The notes below the pieces were generated by a model. The model had not been told where the DNA came from. It saw nothing but the letters and a program-made list of their open reading frames with translations, and ran no database searches. Positions 1-13,805 of a stretch of 64,000 bases of DNA are shown here, piece after piece; within the stretch, counting starts at the first letter, position 1; each line of letters starts with the position of its first letter. This DNA is from Triplophysa rosa. Its lineage: Eukaryota; Chordata; Actinopteri; Cypriniformes; Nemacheilidae. The stretch covers positions 21,143,509 through 21,207,508 of the forward strand of contig NC_079900.1 in NCBI RefSeq assembly GCF_024868665.1. Direction: 5' to 3'. Position numbers and translations under genes: made by a program.

Positions 1-253
1 CCACAATAAATGTGTTGTGGTAAAAAGTAGCAGATTCTTTAGTTCAGACCAATAAACCACGTGAATGTTGAACAGTTCAGTCGTTGAGTAGGCTAATGTT
101 GTCGTTATATATATGTACATGCTATGCGCTGTCCGCCGGGTCCATCGGCTGCCAGCGGGAAATCTTTGCGACAGTTTTTACGACACTGTAAACAGACAAT
201 TCCGCTTATCAACCACGTGGGGCAACAGTGAGCAGAAGTTGCTCGTTGTCGCT
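1..253. repeat. Truncated copy of a TTAA-flanked transposon (right end)
   Basis: This stretch is nearly identical to two separated parts of the element at 60651-62079. Bases 1-130 match about 61311-61441, and the rest matches the last 140 bases of that element. It ends in a terminal repeat (GTTGCTCGTTGTCGCT) followed by TTAA at 254-257. Relative to the other copy it has lost about 500 internal bases. The left part lies outside the window. It is a non-coding, non-autonomous copy. Confidence 0.7.
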
Positions 254-257
254 TTAA

Positions 258-2675
258 TTTTTGATACAATACATTAGATATTCATCTAATTTAGATTCAT
301 TCGTGTAAGCTGTAGCAAGCCAGGGGTCATCAAGTGTCTTTGTACTGGGACCAGGAAGATACTAGTGACACCAAATCTTATCATTAAAATATTATTTTTA
401 TACCCAGAATCCTACTTCTGAACAATATACTAATGGCTCTAATATGAAAAACCTGTGAAATATGACCAATAAGAGAATCAAACGTGGAACAAATGTGCAA
501 AGCAGCCAGTAAAATGCAATAGAAACAACACATGTAGCATTCAAAACTTTATTTCTACAATGTTTCTCCAGAGCAATATTGATTCATGCAACTTTTTTTC
601 TGGAAAACACAACACACATTTTTTCTTTGCTTTGTCCACTTGAAGAAAGATTTTCATTGTTTCTTCATTCATTTCTGCAGAGTTAATATGTCTCTTTGTG
701 TAACGCTGAACGTGAACCACGAGTTATTGTCTCTTCAGTAAGTTACGTACTGTTTGTCTGCAACATGAGATCCAGCAGATGAGCTATGTAAAAGCGACTG
801 TTGCCTCCATTGTTGACATGTTGACTGTTTTTGACTACACTGAGAATTATATCAAATTGTACAAACTTGTGCTACTTTACAATATTACCACACAATAATT
901 GTCACAACTCTAAAAAGTAGCATAGATACCATCTGCTTTATCATAAGTCTTGTTACATCCATGCCAACTTCAAGTGCACTTTTAAGCAATTGTCTGCACC
1001 ATTTTCTGCTTCCCAATAACACAAGAACCAAACTATTCAAGAATTAAATTAAATTATTTTGCTACCTTCCTTTAAACAAACAGTAGAAGATTGAACAAAT
1101 CTCAAAATTTCATAAAAGGTCATAAAAAATTTGGATGTAATTAAAGGCCCAAACAAAGGGATCTTGTGCAGATTTACTGGAGGAACCATCACTGTCTGGT
1201 CCAGTGCAGCACTTTCTTTAGACTTTCAATTTCTTTAGTTTTGGAAGATATCAACATGACATTTTCATTTATCTGCAAATCCACAAATTCGCCACATCTC
1301 AACTGAGCAATAAACTTGGTATATTAAAGTCAACATGGAATGCTCAACCCATTTGACTTTCATTACGTGATGCATTTTCAACAGTGAAACAGGGTCCGCA
1401 ATGAGAGAAAAAACGTTGGAGTTGATTGGATCATAAAAAGGTCATGAAATCATTTTAAAATTACAATGAAGAAAATTTGGAGTAATGTGCACTGATACGT
1501 CGTGTGGCGTAAGACCAGGAATGTATATTAGCAAAGTAAATATGGTGAATTTTTACGTCAACATGACACAGTGACTGGTATACCTGAGAAATCTCCAAAC
1601 TATGTCACCAAGACATCTGTTAAAGAGCAACATCTGGAAAGGACTATAATTTAAGAGTATCTAATAAACATCTTGATTTGGAGTGGATTAGTCTAAATTT
1701 TAGCCAAATCCTAGTCCAGTTGCAAACAGGAACATCTCAGTGATGATACAAATGAGCAAACACTCAAAATATGACAACTTATCTTTAAAATGAACACATA
1801 CTGTAGACGTGTCTTACTGTACTTCTTATCAACACACAATGACAGAATGGTTTTTGAACTGTGCTTCTGGGAGCCATCATGATGAAATCGCTCTCATATT
1901 TAGCGCTACAACCACCTGCAAAGAGCTTTTTTCAAAGAGACACAGATGAGAGAATGATATGCATCTAGCATTCGAAACATACTAACAGTCCTTCTGGAAT
2001 AAGGTGACGTGGTTTGGTTTTGTGAGTTTTGACAATGCAAAAGTTTTCTGCGAATGATAATTCCTTACAATGCTACAATATAAAATAAATAACAAAAAGT
2101 TCAGGGGTACGGGATAAAATAAATAACACAACACACTTGTCAAGTAACACAAGCTTCCAATTTCATATCCACTGACCATATGGATACACAAGCACAAAAA
2201 ATACCAACACAGTTCACACTGCTTTCAAAACTGATCTCTACGTAAATTATTTTACACTATTTTATTGGCAAATAAATTAGCTGTTGCACATCTTAAAAAC
2301 GTCCCTTGTTTTTGAAATCCCTTCCGGAGTTTAATCATTTTTGAGGAAACCTTCATACCACCTTCAACATATTGCTTGCTGTTTTCACAGAAGAGGTTGC
2401 TTTCCTAATTCCTAAGACTGATTTATTGTGGAAATAAAGTAGCCAAGACACAATCCGCAGACCTCAGCGATTGTCCTAGACATTTCCTCAGAAACACTCA
2501 TCAACAGTTTCAACTCCACTGGGATGCTCCTGGAGCACTTGTGCCGAACACCAGCTACATCCTTTTTCTGATGCATTCGCTCCTAAAGGACTTGAGTACT
2601 TACTATCCTCACAAGTCCTTACTATCATCTAGTCATCCCAAGTATATGTGCAAGATAGATTAATGTCAGTGGCCT
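258..2675. other. 3' flank of the kinase gene, probable 3' UTR; no gene seen
   Basis: AT-rich sequence downstream of the kinase stop codon on the minus strand. No convincing coding frame is visible; short open frames here have no recognisable domain. TTTATT on the plus strand at 548-553 reads as AATAAA on the minus strand and is one possible polyadenylation signal, which would give a 3' UTR of about 2.1 kb. Other copies of the hexamer occur closer to the stop, so the true end is not fixed by the sequence. Confidence 0.4.
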
Positions 2676-5600
2676 CTACACACATATTTCAATTGGCGTC
2701 GTAACTAGGATGCGACCACTGTTGCCGTTGTTGTCTCGGGACACACGCTCATAGCCGCCAGTGGAGGAAGGAGGGCTGTTTGTGGATGTTGAAGAGTAGT
2801 GCGCTGTCACCGGCTCCACGACGATACCCCCTTTAGCTACCCCGCAGACTGGCGACAAGCTCTGCTGCTTTAAACGGTCCACCAACTCGTCTTCTTCTGA
2901 GAATGAGGAGCTGAGCTCAGCCTGACGGCCATTCATTATCGTGCCGCTGTTGCCGTTGCTGCAGGAGGGATGAGGCATGTTTCCGTTTCCATCAAGCATC
3001 CAGCAGTGGTTAAAGTAGCTAAAGACCTCCTTGACTGAGCATCTGCGATCCTGCTCGATGGACAAAAGCCGCCGGAACATGCGAAGCGCATCATCCGTGA
3101 AACGCCGCCACTGTGACGGCACGGTGCTCGTCTGTCTCCGCCTTTGCTGCCAGCGCTCAAACTCCTCATAAAAGCCATCGGACGGCAATGCCTTTTCCCA
3201 GGGGAAGTTGCCGGTCAGCATGCAGAAAAGAAGCACACCGAAGGCCCAGACATCAGTGCTGTAGTCCACACACAGACCCTCTTGGCGACTGGGGTCGCAC
3301 AGTTCTGGCGCCGTGTACGGGATGGTTCCGCTGACCCGCTTCACCAGTGAACCAGCACGCCGCGTCATACCAAAGTCTGACAGTTTTACCTTTCGGCACT
3401 CTTTGTCAAAGATAAGGACGTTCTCTGGCTTTATGTCACGGTGTACCAGCTTTTTGCAGTGCAGGTAATCCAATGCAATTGCCACCTGGTGCACACAACG
3501 TTTGGCCACGCTCTCAGGCAGACCAACCTACGTAGGAGAGAGGAAAGAATGTGAAATTAGATGCTAAACCAAACTTGCCCTGGTGTTACATAATGGACGT
3601 TATAAAAATTCACACAGACAGTCAAATCTGAAGCATTAAAAGCCCCCGCAGCAGAAAACCTGATCACAGCAACACGTTTGCAGGGAACATAAAGTCCTCA
3701 ATAATATCCATGTGACACTAAGAATTGTCAAATGACAACTGTGAATTTCATTTTTAGCTGTGAACATTACAGTCAGAAGACTGTAAAAAGCTTCACAGAG
3801 ATACAAAGTATTATTAGTACGTTAAGACAAGCATCCCTTAATATTGCTTACACTCAGGGCTAGAACATGCAGTTCACAGCTTAATGTAGCTATTGTGTGC
3901 CGTTACCTATTTCAATACAATTTCATAGCAATTTGTAGCTATTTAAGATTGTATGAATTTGTGCTATATGAACAGTGATGCTTAGGAATAAGGGTGAGGT
4001 TTTGTATGAGTCACATTGTACACATTTATTTATCAGAAACATTATGCTTATTCAGAAGCAGCATGGCGGTAAATTCTGCAAGTACCATTAAAATGGTTTA
4101 AAAACATTTTAATAAATACTATTAATCTCAATTCAAAAACTTTCTTCCATGTATGATTTAAAAAAATTATCAAAGGCACCCTTAGAAAAATGACCATTGT
4201 TTTTAGTACAGCAAAATGTATTACCATTTGCTTTTGCATACCATAGTTTTACTACAACATTTCATGGTTAAAATATAGTTAGTGTGATGAGACAATAGTA
4301 AACTTGTGGTAACTATGATTTTATAACAAATAAAACCAAGCCCTTGGTGTATCCACCATAAAATAGTTGAGCAGGTGTCAGTAAGAAAGAAAGCTCTTGT
4401 TCTCACCTGGGGAGGAATGATGTCGAAGAGATCACCTGCCAGCGCGTGCTCTTGAGCGAAGATGTAGTATTCGTCCGTTTCAAAGAATATGCCAAACATG
4501 TTGATGATGAAAGGACAGGGTGACAGGTAGAGTGAGATGCTGTACTCCCGAAGAAAACTCTTCAGCTTGGTAGTTTTTTTCCTCAGGAATTTTAGGGCCA
4601 TTTTTGTGCCTGAGATGAACGGAGAGATAGAGGTCAACACCGCCTGACATTTAAAACATTATTCTGCTGCGGAGACAGAATTAACAGCCTGCTTGTCAAA
4701 TCTGAACATGCTGTTGAAATGTCATGACAAGACAATGTTCCAGTCAGGTGACGTATTAATGATGGAACAGCTCTGTTTGGCTAAGAAATTAAAAGAAAGT
4801 TCAAGAATATTCAGAACAAATCTTTTTTTCCATTTATTAATAATGTAAAAACTTTTTTGCTCATTGAATTATGAGTTTGTATTACATCTTGTATTAGAGC
4901 TTTCTAGTAGCTGTGCAGTTTGGTTTATTACTATTCTGTGCAAGTGTTTCAGAATCTACAAATGTGAGAAGAAAGATTTGAGTTTACAACAGTTCCATTA
5001 TTTATTGCCATTTTGTGCATTCAGTGCATTTAGAAGAACACAAGGGTATGAATTATGACTGATTTTGCATTTTTGGATGAATTACTACTTTAGAGTGTTT
5101 CAGTGAACATTCTGTATTTTGTATCTACAATAACAAGTTGATGAATAATTTATAGTGCAAAATAAAGTGAATAAAAAACATACTATGCTTTATCTATACT
5201 GTTTTATACTAATTTAATTATACTTTAATTCTACTTTTTTCACATTTCAATTTTGCATCCTGTTTGTTTCCTTAAAAACCACATTCGACTGGAGGATTCT
5301 CTCAGTGACCCACAGTGCACTGTAAATAACAACTAGTAAGATTTACTTAATTTTTTTTTAAATTTGCACAAAGTAAATTTTACTCAAGAAATTGTGTGCA
5401 AAACTTGACACAAAAAATAAGTAAAATTTACTTTAAAAAACTGTCAAACTTGTGCAAATTGAAACAAAAAAAATTAGATAAATCCTATAGTTGTATTTGC
5501 AGTGTGCTTTCACCTCTCATCTCCTCTCATTGGGACCGCTAATGTAATACCATTGCACCAAGGACACTCACATCTTAAATTTGCAAAAATTCACCACTAA

Positions 5601-8600
5601 AGTCTGCATCGTGTTAGCAGCATCTGCAAAGCATTCGCAAGGAAATCCAACAGCAAGAGGAACCCCCGCCCCCAGCTTTTTTATTACATAACACAAAAGT
5701 CATAGATCACAAAAGCAGCCTGTTCTCTGAGAAAAAGCCATCAAAAGATGCCATCAAAAGGTCAAACTGACAGCGCACCTGCTCAGGCAGATGATGAACA
5801 GACTGGGACTGGGGGGAACCCAGTGGGCATTTTAACATTATCATTTACAATTTATTACTAAAAAGGTCGAACTCAACCTAACATTAATTACATCATGTTA
5901 ATACTGAAAAGTGCCAGATTTTCAGTGTGTAACATTAAAGACACCATGAAATTATTTGAAATGTTATGTTTTTATGGACAAATCAACTTTTATTTGAAAT
6001 TAACCTATAGCCTTTGGTTGCATTATAGTCGTGAAAACCATAGTGAGTTGCAGATGGTAATATGCTGAATTTCATACAAAACTTCAAGAAGTAATAGTTT
6101 AAAACTTTCTGTTAAGAAAAGTGCAACAGAATGCCACTTTTGACTTTAAATTGAATGCATTGAGGTCATTCATTTGGACAATGACAATTTTATAGGCCGC
6201 ACAACTTCTCATCGATATTTTCCTGACAGAGAAAATGTAAATAAACAAGCTAATAAATACTAAAACATTGAAATGTTTTATTAAACTCTAAAAGAAAACA
6301 CTGAAAGAAGTACACCTGAAACAGAGTTGAATCACTCATGTTACTTGTAAACAAATTTTGATCCATTTTGAAATGTTGCCAAGTGAAAGCGATTTGAACA
6401 AGCTGTAACCTTCCGGTCTCTCTCGTGAAACCATCACGGAAGTGACTTAAACTGCAATTCATCGACTGGCCGCTAGAGACTGGAGACTTTTTTTATAACT
6501 CATCAGTTTAACTTATATTCAGCCTTGAAATTCTGCATAATTAAGGGCGTGGCCACTTGAGTGACAAGTGGTTTCAGCAACCAGGCACCTCAGCTCCAAC
6601 CATGTCTCTTTGCCCATTTTCACGCACTGCTAAGATGGCGACGGCCGGCTTCTTTCACTTTAGGCTTCAAAAAAGCTCCTCAGAAACCTACGGGTGACGT
6701 CACGGACACTATGTCCATGTTTTATACAGTCTATGGATTTGAACCAGAAAAATGCAACATTGTAACAATTTAATGCCTCTTTCAGTACAAAGCCAACAGT
6801 ATACAGGTCTGAAACCACCCTATCATTCAGTTTTGACATCTACTGTCATTTTGACATTCACATTCAATGACACTTAGATAAGTGTTTCCACATGCAGTAT
6901 ATCATGAATCCATCAAAACGACATTTTTTAAAGCAGAATAATCCAATGAAAACTGTTCTCTTCCTCCGCTACTCTACACTACTTCATATTCTGGCTCGTA
7001 AACACATTCTTGCTTTGAAAGACACCTCGTAATTTACATGCGATATCTGTCAGGTGCTGGACCAGATATTCTGATGTAAATGTTAGGATGGCATATGAAA
7101 TGGGTTCTGCTGAGGCAAGCGGGACTGTGATTCCTGGAACTGCCTCCACAGTGCACTGCAGCGCCCATCCTGTGAGGACGGCCGGTACTTCATGTGAATA
7201 ATAAATGAGGTGTAGAGTAATGGAGATTTGGATGACAGATGGTATGTTTGCATCTCTTTGAAAACGGGGGATGCACGAGCCAAACAGGGGCGGGGAGGTG
7301 CACTTTAGGCTGGAGAACACTAATACTCAGAAATCAGATTTTATGGATATACTGGATAAAGCTAAAATATTGTAGCAGAGAAAGAAGTGCATAATGTGAT
7401 AAACAAAATAATTGATGTTAATGTCCCTTTTGAAACAAAGTTTTTTTTACTACATTTATATCCTAATGATCTTAAATCGAGAGAATATATTTTTATTTCT
7501 ATGTGTATTTTGCAAGCTAAACGCCTTTCTCCACTTCATTGGAAAAAGCTACAAGCACCAAAAATACAGAGATGGTACTAAATATGTTAATGGAGATAAT
7601 ATTATTAAAGGAAAATATAAAGCTTTTGAAGACGCTTGGAACCCCTTTATATATTTTATAGAAAATGAGAATGAAGACATATTCACTGGGATAATGGAAG
7701 TTATGTAAGAATATGTATAATTTGCGTCCTGTAATAGGAGGCCTTTAAGATATGTGGTTTTTCTATATTTTATTATTTTTAATTTTATTATTATTTTTTG
7801 TTTGTTTGATGATTGAAATTATGGGAATGCTGTTTGTTATAATTTATTTATATAAGTTATGTTTGTTTAAAAAAAGCAATAAACATATTCAAAAAATATA
7901 TATACAGTATATACTATATTGTAGCAGAGAGCATGGACCAAATTTCACCTATAGGCTTTCCTAAGTACCAAGTAATGCAATATGTGATGTCAAGCTCCCT
8001 GTTTCTCCTGTTAATGATGCTGATTTCCAAAACCGGGGGCACATGATAGTATTAGCTGTTTCACTCTTGTTTTTGCTGTGCTGGATTTGTCATTAATGTA
8101 CTGTATTGATATATTTATCTTTTTGTATTTACCCCTCAAAGCTTATATGCTCAGACGGGCACATGTTTGTCTGCTGTGACTACATTGCAGATAGGAAGAA
8201 CATTCAAAGGCAATTCAATCAGAGACAGCAGCTATGAGATGTGCTGCATACTATAAAAGTGTGATGAGATGCATGCAAAGCTGCAATTATACATACTGTA
8301 TGTTATACTGCCGTTTGGAGTTTGGAAAAGAAACACACCGACCCAACAAACTGGCAAAAGGACACGAGCTACAATAATCCTTTGAAAATATGACAGAGGT
8401 CTCAAAAATGATGTATGATTTGGAGTGACGGATAAACACAAACATTCTTTGTCAGTTTAAATGTAAAAACATTGATATGGCCTACAGTGTGTTTCCACTG
8501 TAATATGTACATTATATCTTATATGTTTGAAATTAACACTCGCTAACCCATCGTCGGTTTTGGTAGGTTACTTATCACTGCTGTGCTTCTGAAACCTCGT

Positions 8601-9191
8601 ACCCCCATATTTCATGTTTTTTATTTTTGGCCACAAATCATCATTATTAGTAACCCTGGGATTTGAAAATATCTACCCTGCTGAAAAACCTGCATATGCT
8701 GCATATTCAAAGCCTTTGAATGTAGTGTCACTCGCAACAAATAATGGCACGCTTTGCATTAAAGCAATAGCGAAAACTCACTATCTGTTTTGGTGAAAGA
8801 AATATAATAGTGATAGAGAAAGGGAGGAGATACAGGATGACTGTCCTTTTTGAATATGAAATACAGATTTTAAAATAAATATATTTATATGTGACTTTTT
8901 GTATTATAAGTAGCAGAAGAATGGCCAATAACCTAAAAATGTGGTAGCCAATTTTGCTGGTGAGCGAAAAAGTCAATTTCAAACTCTGATCTTATGGTTT
9001 TCCATTCTACTCTACCTACCTCTGATCTTGTGGACGACAAGGTCAACCTTGCCGTAGGTGCCTTTGCCGAGCTCCCTGATGACCTCATAGTATTTATTGA
9101 TGTCCAGCTTCTCCAGGTTCTGGGCCGTGATGAGCTGCAGCTCATCCAGGATGTCAACAGAGGAACGGGACATGTGAGGGGAGGAGCTCAT
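2676..9191 (-). CDS. sbk1: SH3-domain-binding-type serine/threonine kinase (SBK1), three coding exons
   Basis: Coding exons are 9191-9020, 4609-4407 and 3527-2676, joined in phase 1 then phase 0, giving 408 residues. The kinase domain is complete: glycine loop GKGTYG at residues 42-47, ATP-site lysine K64 in MALKF, HRD at 154-156 with K158 and N161, DFG at 176-178 and APE at 198-200. The C-terminal tail is Ser- and Asn-rich and ends in IEICV, a signature I recall for SBK1; human SBK1 is about 424 residues. All introns have GT/AG ends, for example CAG|GTGAGA at 4407/4406. The start is the first ATG of the exon and is preceded by a good acceptor (TTTCAG at 9246). Family knowledge: poorly characterised protein kinase of the NKF1/SBK group. 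SBK2 or SBK3 is the main alternative, but the tail favours SBK1. Confidence 0.9.
5322..5507. repeat. Small foldback element (MITE-like)
   Basis: The left end reads CACTGTAAATAACAACTAG and the right end CTATAGTTGTATTTGCAGTG, which are imperfect inverted complements. Between them lie further palindromic blocks of the type AAGTAAATTTTACT. It is non-coding and typical of short inverted-repeat elements in fish introns. Confidence 0.5.
6540..6745. repeat. Dispersed fish repeat
   Basis: A block including AAGATGGCGACGGCCGGCTT and CGTCACGGACACTATGTCCA, far more GC-rich than its surroundings. I recognise it as a repeat common in teleost genomes; its class is not clear from the sequence. The 70-codon open frame across it is not a gene. 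Confidence 0.45.
7380..7900 (+). mobile_element. L1-like LINE 3' end remnant
   Basis: Two overlapping frames together resemble the C-terminal tail of an L1 ORF2 protein: an LHLYP…LKSRE segment, then an [14 protein letters not shown] segment, with the following part continuing in the next frame and ending in a [13 protein letters not shown] motif. An AT-rich 3' region ends in AAAAAAAGCAATAAAC near 7870-7885. The frames are broken, so this is a dead 5'-truncated copy. Confidence 0.5.
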
Positions 9192-9245
9192 TATTCCAGA
9201 AGGGCGGGGCCAGTGACCACAAGGAAAACGTGACGATTAAGAAAT
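9192..9245 (-). other. sbk1: 5' UTR part of the first coding exon of sbk1
   Basis: On the minus strand a pyrimidine-rich tract ends in TTCTTCTTTCAG at 9246, then 54 bases lead to the ATG at 9191. The acceptor implies at least one upstream non-coding exon. The only good candidate I see is the donor-bearing exon near 17.1 kb. Confidence 0.6.
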
Positions 9246-11208
9246 CTGAAAGAAGAAAACGGATCAAATGTGTGATTCTTGTATTTAGATAACGTATACA
9301 GTATACTTTATATATTTGATATATTCTTATATCATCTGCATCTCACTGATCTTATTCTATTCTGTGGAGCTCTTTTCATGTGTTTAACATTACATGCTGT
9401 ATCCGAAATGAGAACAAAAGATCAGAGAGCAAAGACCCGGATCAAACCCCTTTTGAAACATTATAATGAACACAGCTCTATAAAGCTATTCTGCACAACA
9501 AAACCACCTCCAAAGGTGTCAGAAGACACTCTTTATGTGTTGCATAACAACACTTCACTATTGGTTCAGCAGATGAACTGGAAATCCTAGCTTTGGTAAC
9601 CTTCATAATACAAACAAACAAACAAAAAAAATAGCTTTGCATGCATTTAACTCCAAAACATCTGTGTGTGTGTGGCAAAACAATGAATGTAGCAGTGCGC
9701 AAATGAATTCACGGCAAATAAGAACACTGTCGGGTATTAAGTTTCATTACAGCCAGCTGAAGGAATGCTCAGTGGAGTCTGTGCTAATACAACAGACTGA
9801 TAATTCTGAATGACTGAATGTATTTCACAGTCCTGATGGCACCTTAGTCCTGCCAGTGCTCATCAATAGAGAAGAACGATGTTAGTACTTCCTGTCCATC
9901 CACACCATCTGTGAAGATCTGGAAATGTGCGTGTGTCAGACAGACAGAGGGAGACAGAGAGAGAGAGAGAGAGACAGAGCATAGAGCTTCAGAAAACCTT
10001 GTTGTTTGGCTACTCATCAAACACTTTGGACCCCCTTATGTGAACACCGATCTAGCTTCTGAAAGACACACACACACCCTCACATACACAGCAGATGAAA
10101 GGGGAAGTGTGTCAGGTAATTAGGAAGTCCTGACATGAGAGGCTACATTAACAAAGCAGCAGACAAGGGCCGTTCAGATGCCAAATATGGTCAGTTTCAT
10201 ACACAAACCAGACAACTATACCAAAGTGACAAGACGAGTGCTGTCTGCTGACATGCTGTATGTCACTGGTTTTGTTCTAACCAGTGTTCAAGCTGTCAGT
10301 CTCTCGTGCTATAAAAAAGACAAAAATATGAATATATGCTGTATGGTAGTTAACTGGGACATACCCATAGTGTTTGGGTCGAGGGAATACATGACAACGT
10401 TTTTCTCAACTCAGAGGATGAAAGATTATGTTTGTAGCTCTCACTTGTTTAAGTAAGGGATAATGTACAGGCAGCCTGTTGTGGTCACAGATGTTATATT
10501 TCGTGATAACAGCCGGCTGCTTGTACACTATCCCGCTTATTACACGGCTGCTTGCCACGTAAGAAAAAACTGGACATGAAATGTGAATTTGAAATATTTT
10601 ATTAGCTCGTTTTTACTGAATGCAGACCTTCCGCGAGGAAAAGCCGTTTACTTTCAGTTTTAAGGTAGGAAACGACGTTCAAATGTCACGAACAGGCAAT
10701 TTGGTTCAATCATTTGTAAATATAATGTCATATATGTTATTAAAATACATATTTATAGTTAATTTGTCAAAATAGCCTGTCAAAATGATTCGCTGCATAC
10801 CGTGTGTTAATAGTTTTGAGCATGTTATCTGGGAATAACGAACCTGCAAATGTCGAGAATGGCCAATCAGAATCAAGCATTCCAACGAGCCGTGTTATAA
10901 GCAAGAACAATGTTTTGATTTTGCCAACATAATTATGAGCAGTGGCTGGATGTCTTTGCAGTGGACATACACAGAACAGCCCACACAGTTTCTCCTCTCT
11001 TGAGTAAATGTGCCATCGTCTACCACAGCTTGCTTCATGCATCTCTCCGTTACAAATGTGCTGAGCCTGGTGCTTGTGATGACCTCTTCCTTATCTTCTC
11101 TTGACTGTTTATTTCTCTGGCTCTCCTCCGCCGACATCTAAGGGGAAAGCAGTTCTGCCGGAGGATGTAATGGTTCTGACTAGCAAAATCTTGCGTTTAG
11201 CCATTTAA

Positions 11209-11769
11209 AGGGGTCATATGGCACGAATATGTGGTTTTCTGTGTCTTTGGTGTGTTATAAGTTGCCCATGCATGTATTAGACACGTAAAATTGCAAAAAT
11301 GTACGTGTCGAAACAAAAGATGCATTCTATCTAAAAGCGAATGCTCACCCAGACCTGCCTGAAACGCCTCGTGTAACCACACCCCCACAAATCTACGTCA
11401 GTTCGTGGTATGATTTGTCTAAGACCGGCCAAATGTATAAGCAAGTAAGGTGGTGTACCTGTCAGTACAATTGCTTTAGAACCAGATGTTCCAAATATGG
11501 TAAGAGGCGTTACATTTCCATCACACGCTTGCAGTATTCGTCCAATCACTACGCACTAGTTAACTGGCCAATCATAGCACACCTCGCTTATCAGAGCAAT
11601 GAGCTTTGTAAAAAATCAGCGCGTTTCAGAGAGGCGGGACAAAGAGGAGATACAAACATGCACAGTATGTGGAAAATACAGCGTTTTTATTACTTTAAAT
11701 GGTGTATACACATTGCATTACATCTAAAACAAACCATAATATTCCATTTAGCCGTGTCATATGACCCCT
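11209..11769. mobile_element. TTAA-flanked inverted-repeat MITE, copy 1
   Basis: Starts AGGGGTCATATGGCACG and ends GTGTCATATGACCCCT, inverted complements of each other, with TTAA on both sides (11205-11208, 11770-11773). A close copy of similar length lies at 49057-49613. TTAA duplication fits the piggyBac or Kolobok superfamilies; there is no transposase, so it is non-autonomous. The 152-codon open frame inside it is incidental. Confidence 0.8.
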
Positions 11770-13779
11770 TTAAAGGTAATAATCGTTTGAAACAGCTTAA
11801 TCAATGCTGGATGGACACTTGTAGCCGGCACACTTCACATTCTGACCATAAATACTGCTGTAATTTCTTTTAGAAGTGAGCACTTTATAATATTTAGAGC
11901 TAATATTTAAGTACGCTGGAAATAGGCTGAACATCTAGTTTCTATATATAGGGGCTTACGGACCGCAGGAACAATTTCGTAGAACCTTTTTAGAGGAACA
12001 CTTTAGCTCCTTCTCAGAGGCAGGGTCTGAACCAGCAGGATAGGAACAATCCCAGACATAAGCAGACGCTGATTGGCCGAACTTCTGTTGTTTCGCTGTT
12101 TGTTGTGGTTCGACGGACGCGCGTGAATGACATTGCTGTCGACCGGCTTACGTCACTAAATAGTTCCTTTTGCCGGTGCGAATACGATCGGAGAAGTATC
12201 CTGAGAGAAAACTTAGTTCACAAACATCAGTCCTCTTTACTCATTCTGGAACTTTGTTCCTGAGCTTATCCGGTCAGAAAGCGTCTTATATAAAGGGTGT
12301 GAAAATGTTAAAATAAATGAGTGATAAACACTTAACAATGAATATGGTAGAGTTGTACGGTACTGATTACATTTTTTATAAAGTAATTTGTAACTGTACC
12401 GGAATACATTTTTTAAGTAACCCTCCCAACCCTGTCCATGACCTCTACAAGTGTCTGGTAAAACAACAGTTACTTTTGATTGGTATTAAGTAGAACACGT
12501 GTCAAATGTGAGATGTTGTTTTATACATCAGCACACATAGCCTAAAGATGCATTTTATTGACACTGAAACTGAAAATAGTCTCAAGACCTTTTGTACTTT
12601 CGCAAAACCTTTTGCCATCAGTCTCTGTAATGAAGAGGATTTGTCTCACCCCCAAAACAGAACAAGGAAGGGCTCAAAACAAGATTGAAATGGCCATTAG
12701 CGCTACGGTGTGGTCATCAGTGGATAAAGGTGAGATTTATAAGCCTGTCCAATGAGTTTGCAGCACAAATCCCATTACGATCAATCAAAGCACCAACCAT
12801 GTGTACTAGGAGGCATGCAGGGGAAGTGCACAACATCAACACAGACTCTTATTCATTGTGTTACCCAATCGAAATTGATCAGATTTCCTTACTGAATACA
12901 ATGTTATTGATAACCCATAGCCAAAAACCTGTTTTTTCCCATTGTTTGAGGATATTGTTTTAGGTAATGTGGTTGATTTAATGCAAATGTCAAAGAAATA
13001 AAGGGAGGAGGGCATACAACAGTAAATAGAAGAGGTGGGATGCACAAAGATGCCCTTCGATGTCCATGTCCTGGTCAAAATGCCACCTCAGAAGTGAATG
13101 CTAGCGGTTCATTAATTGACCTTTATTTGTTTCCCTAAACTGGCCCGTGAATGCCATTTCATGTATACTGCATATTCCGCTACAGTCCCCTAATACTTAA
13201 CAATGAACATAAAATGTTGTTCTACCTCTGACTTTTAGTCAGTCTAAAACTGTGCACTTTACAAGCGGATGCTTTACTGTGTTCTGTGACTCTAGTGAGC
13301 TTTCTGAGACAGTAGTGAAAGTCCCATAAGCCCTGTTAATGCTGGTCTATTTGTCGGTTCTGTTCGACACAACACTCGCAGGGCTGTGAAGCACATCAAA
13401 GCCAGGGCGTTTGACTTGTCTTTGCATTTTGTGTGCACGCTTGGAGGCAGATCAGCAGAGAGACGCACAGCTCGAGCTTCTACCCTCGTCCACAACTCAA
13501 CCCTCTGGCAAGACCACACAGGCAAATCACTAAGTGAGTAAGATCAAATTGACCCTAATTATAGTTTAATCAATGCATTTGTGTTTGTTACTTCAAATAA
13601 AACATATTTCTATAAGTAATATTTGAATACTGCTTTACCAAATCTCATCAATCCGTCCTATCCAAGCAACTGGCTTTATTTTGATCATGTGAGTTACATC
13701 AGATTTTCACAATCCAATCGATTTCAAAGCTGTATAGTTTAAGTTTACGTTTTGTTTATGTGACTTTAAGAGTTTGCAA

Positions 13780-13805
13780 ATGCAAATGCAAATGCAAATG
13801 CAAAT
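13780..13805. promoter_or_regulatory. Four overlapping octamer (ATGCAAAT) motifs in a hexamer tandem repeat
   Basis: The hexamer ATGCAA is repeated so that perfect ATGCAAAT octamers start at 13780, 13786, 13792 and 13798. ATGCAAAT is the classic POU/Oct binding site. Function is inference; the array could be a plain short tandem repeat. Confidence 0.5.

Larger units (their letters stand above)
3528..9019 (-). other. sbk1: Introns 1 and 2 of sbk1 and their contents
   Basis: Intron 2 is 3528-4406 and intron 1 is 4610-9019. Intron 2 is AT-rich with nothing recognisable. Intron 1 contains a small foldback element near 5322-5507, a fish dispersed repeat near 6540-6745 and a LINE 3' end near 7380-7900, listed separately. 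The remainder is unassigned AT-rich sequence with no coding signal. Confidence 0.6.

Noticed and set aside
2936..3350. Open frames overlapping the kinase domain in other frames
   Set aside because: GC-rich shadows of the sbk1 exon.
10767..11137. Two overlapping minus-strand frames of 80-91 codons, one starting MSAEES
   Set aside because: No recognisable domain, no adjoining exon in phase, and next to a MITE. Possibly part of an unknown repeat.
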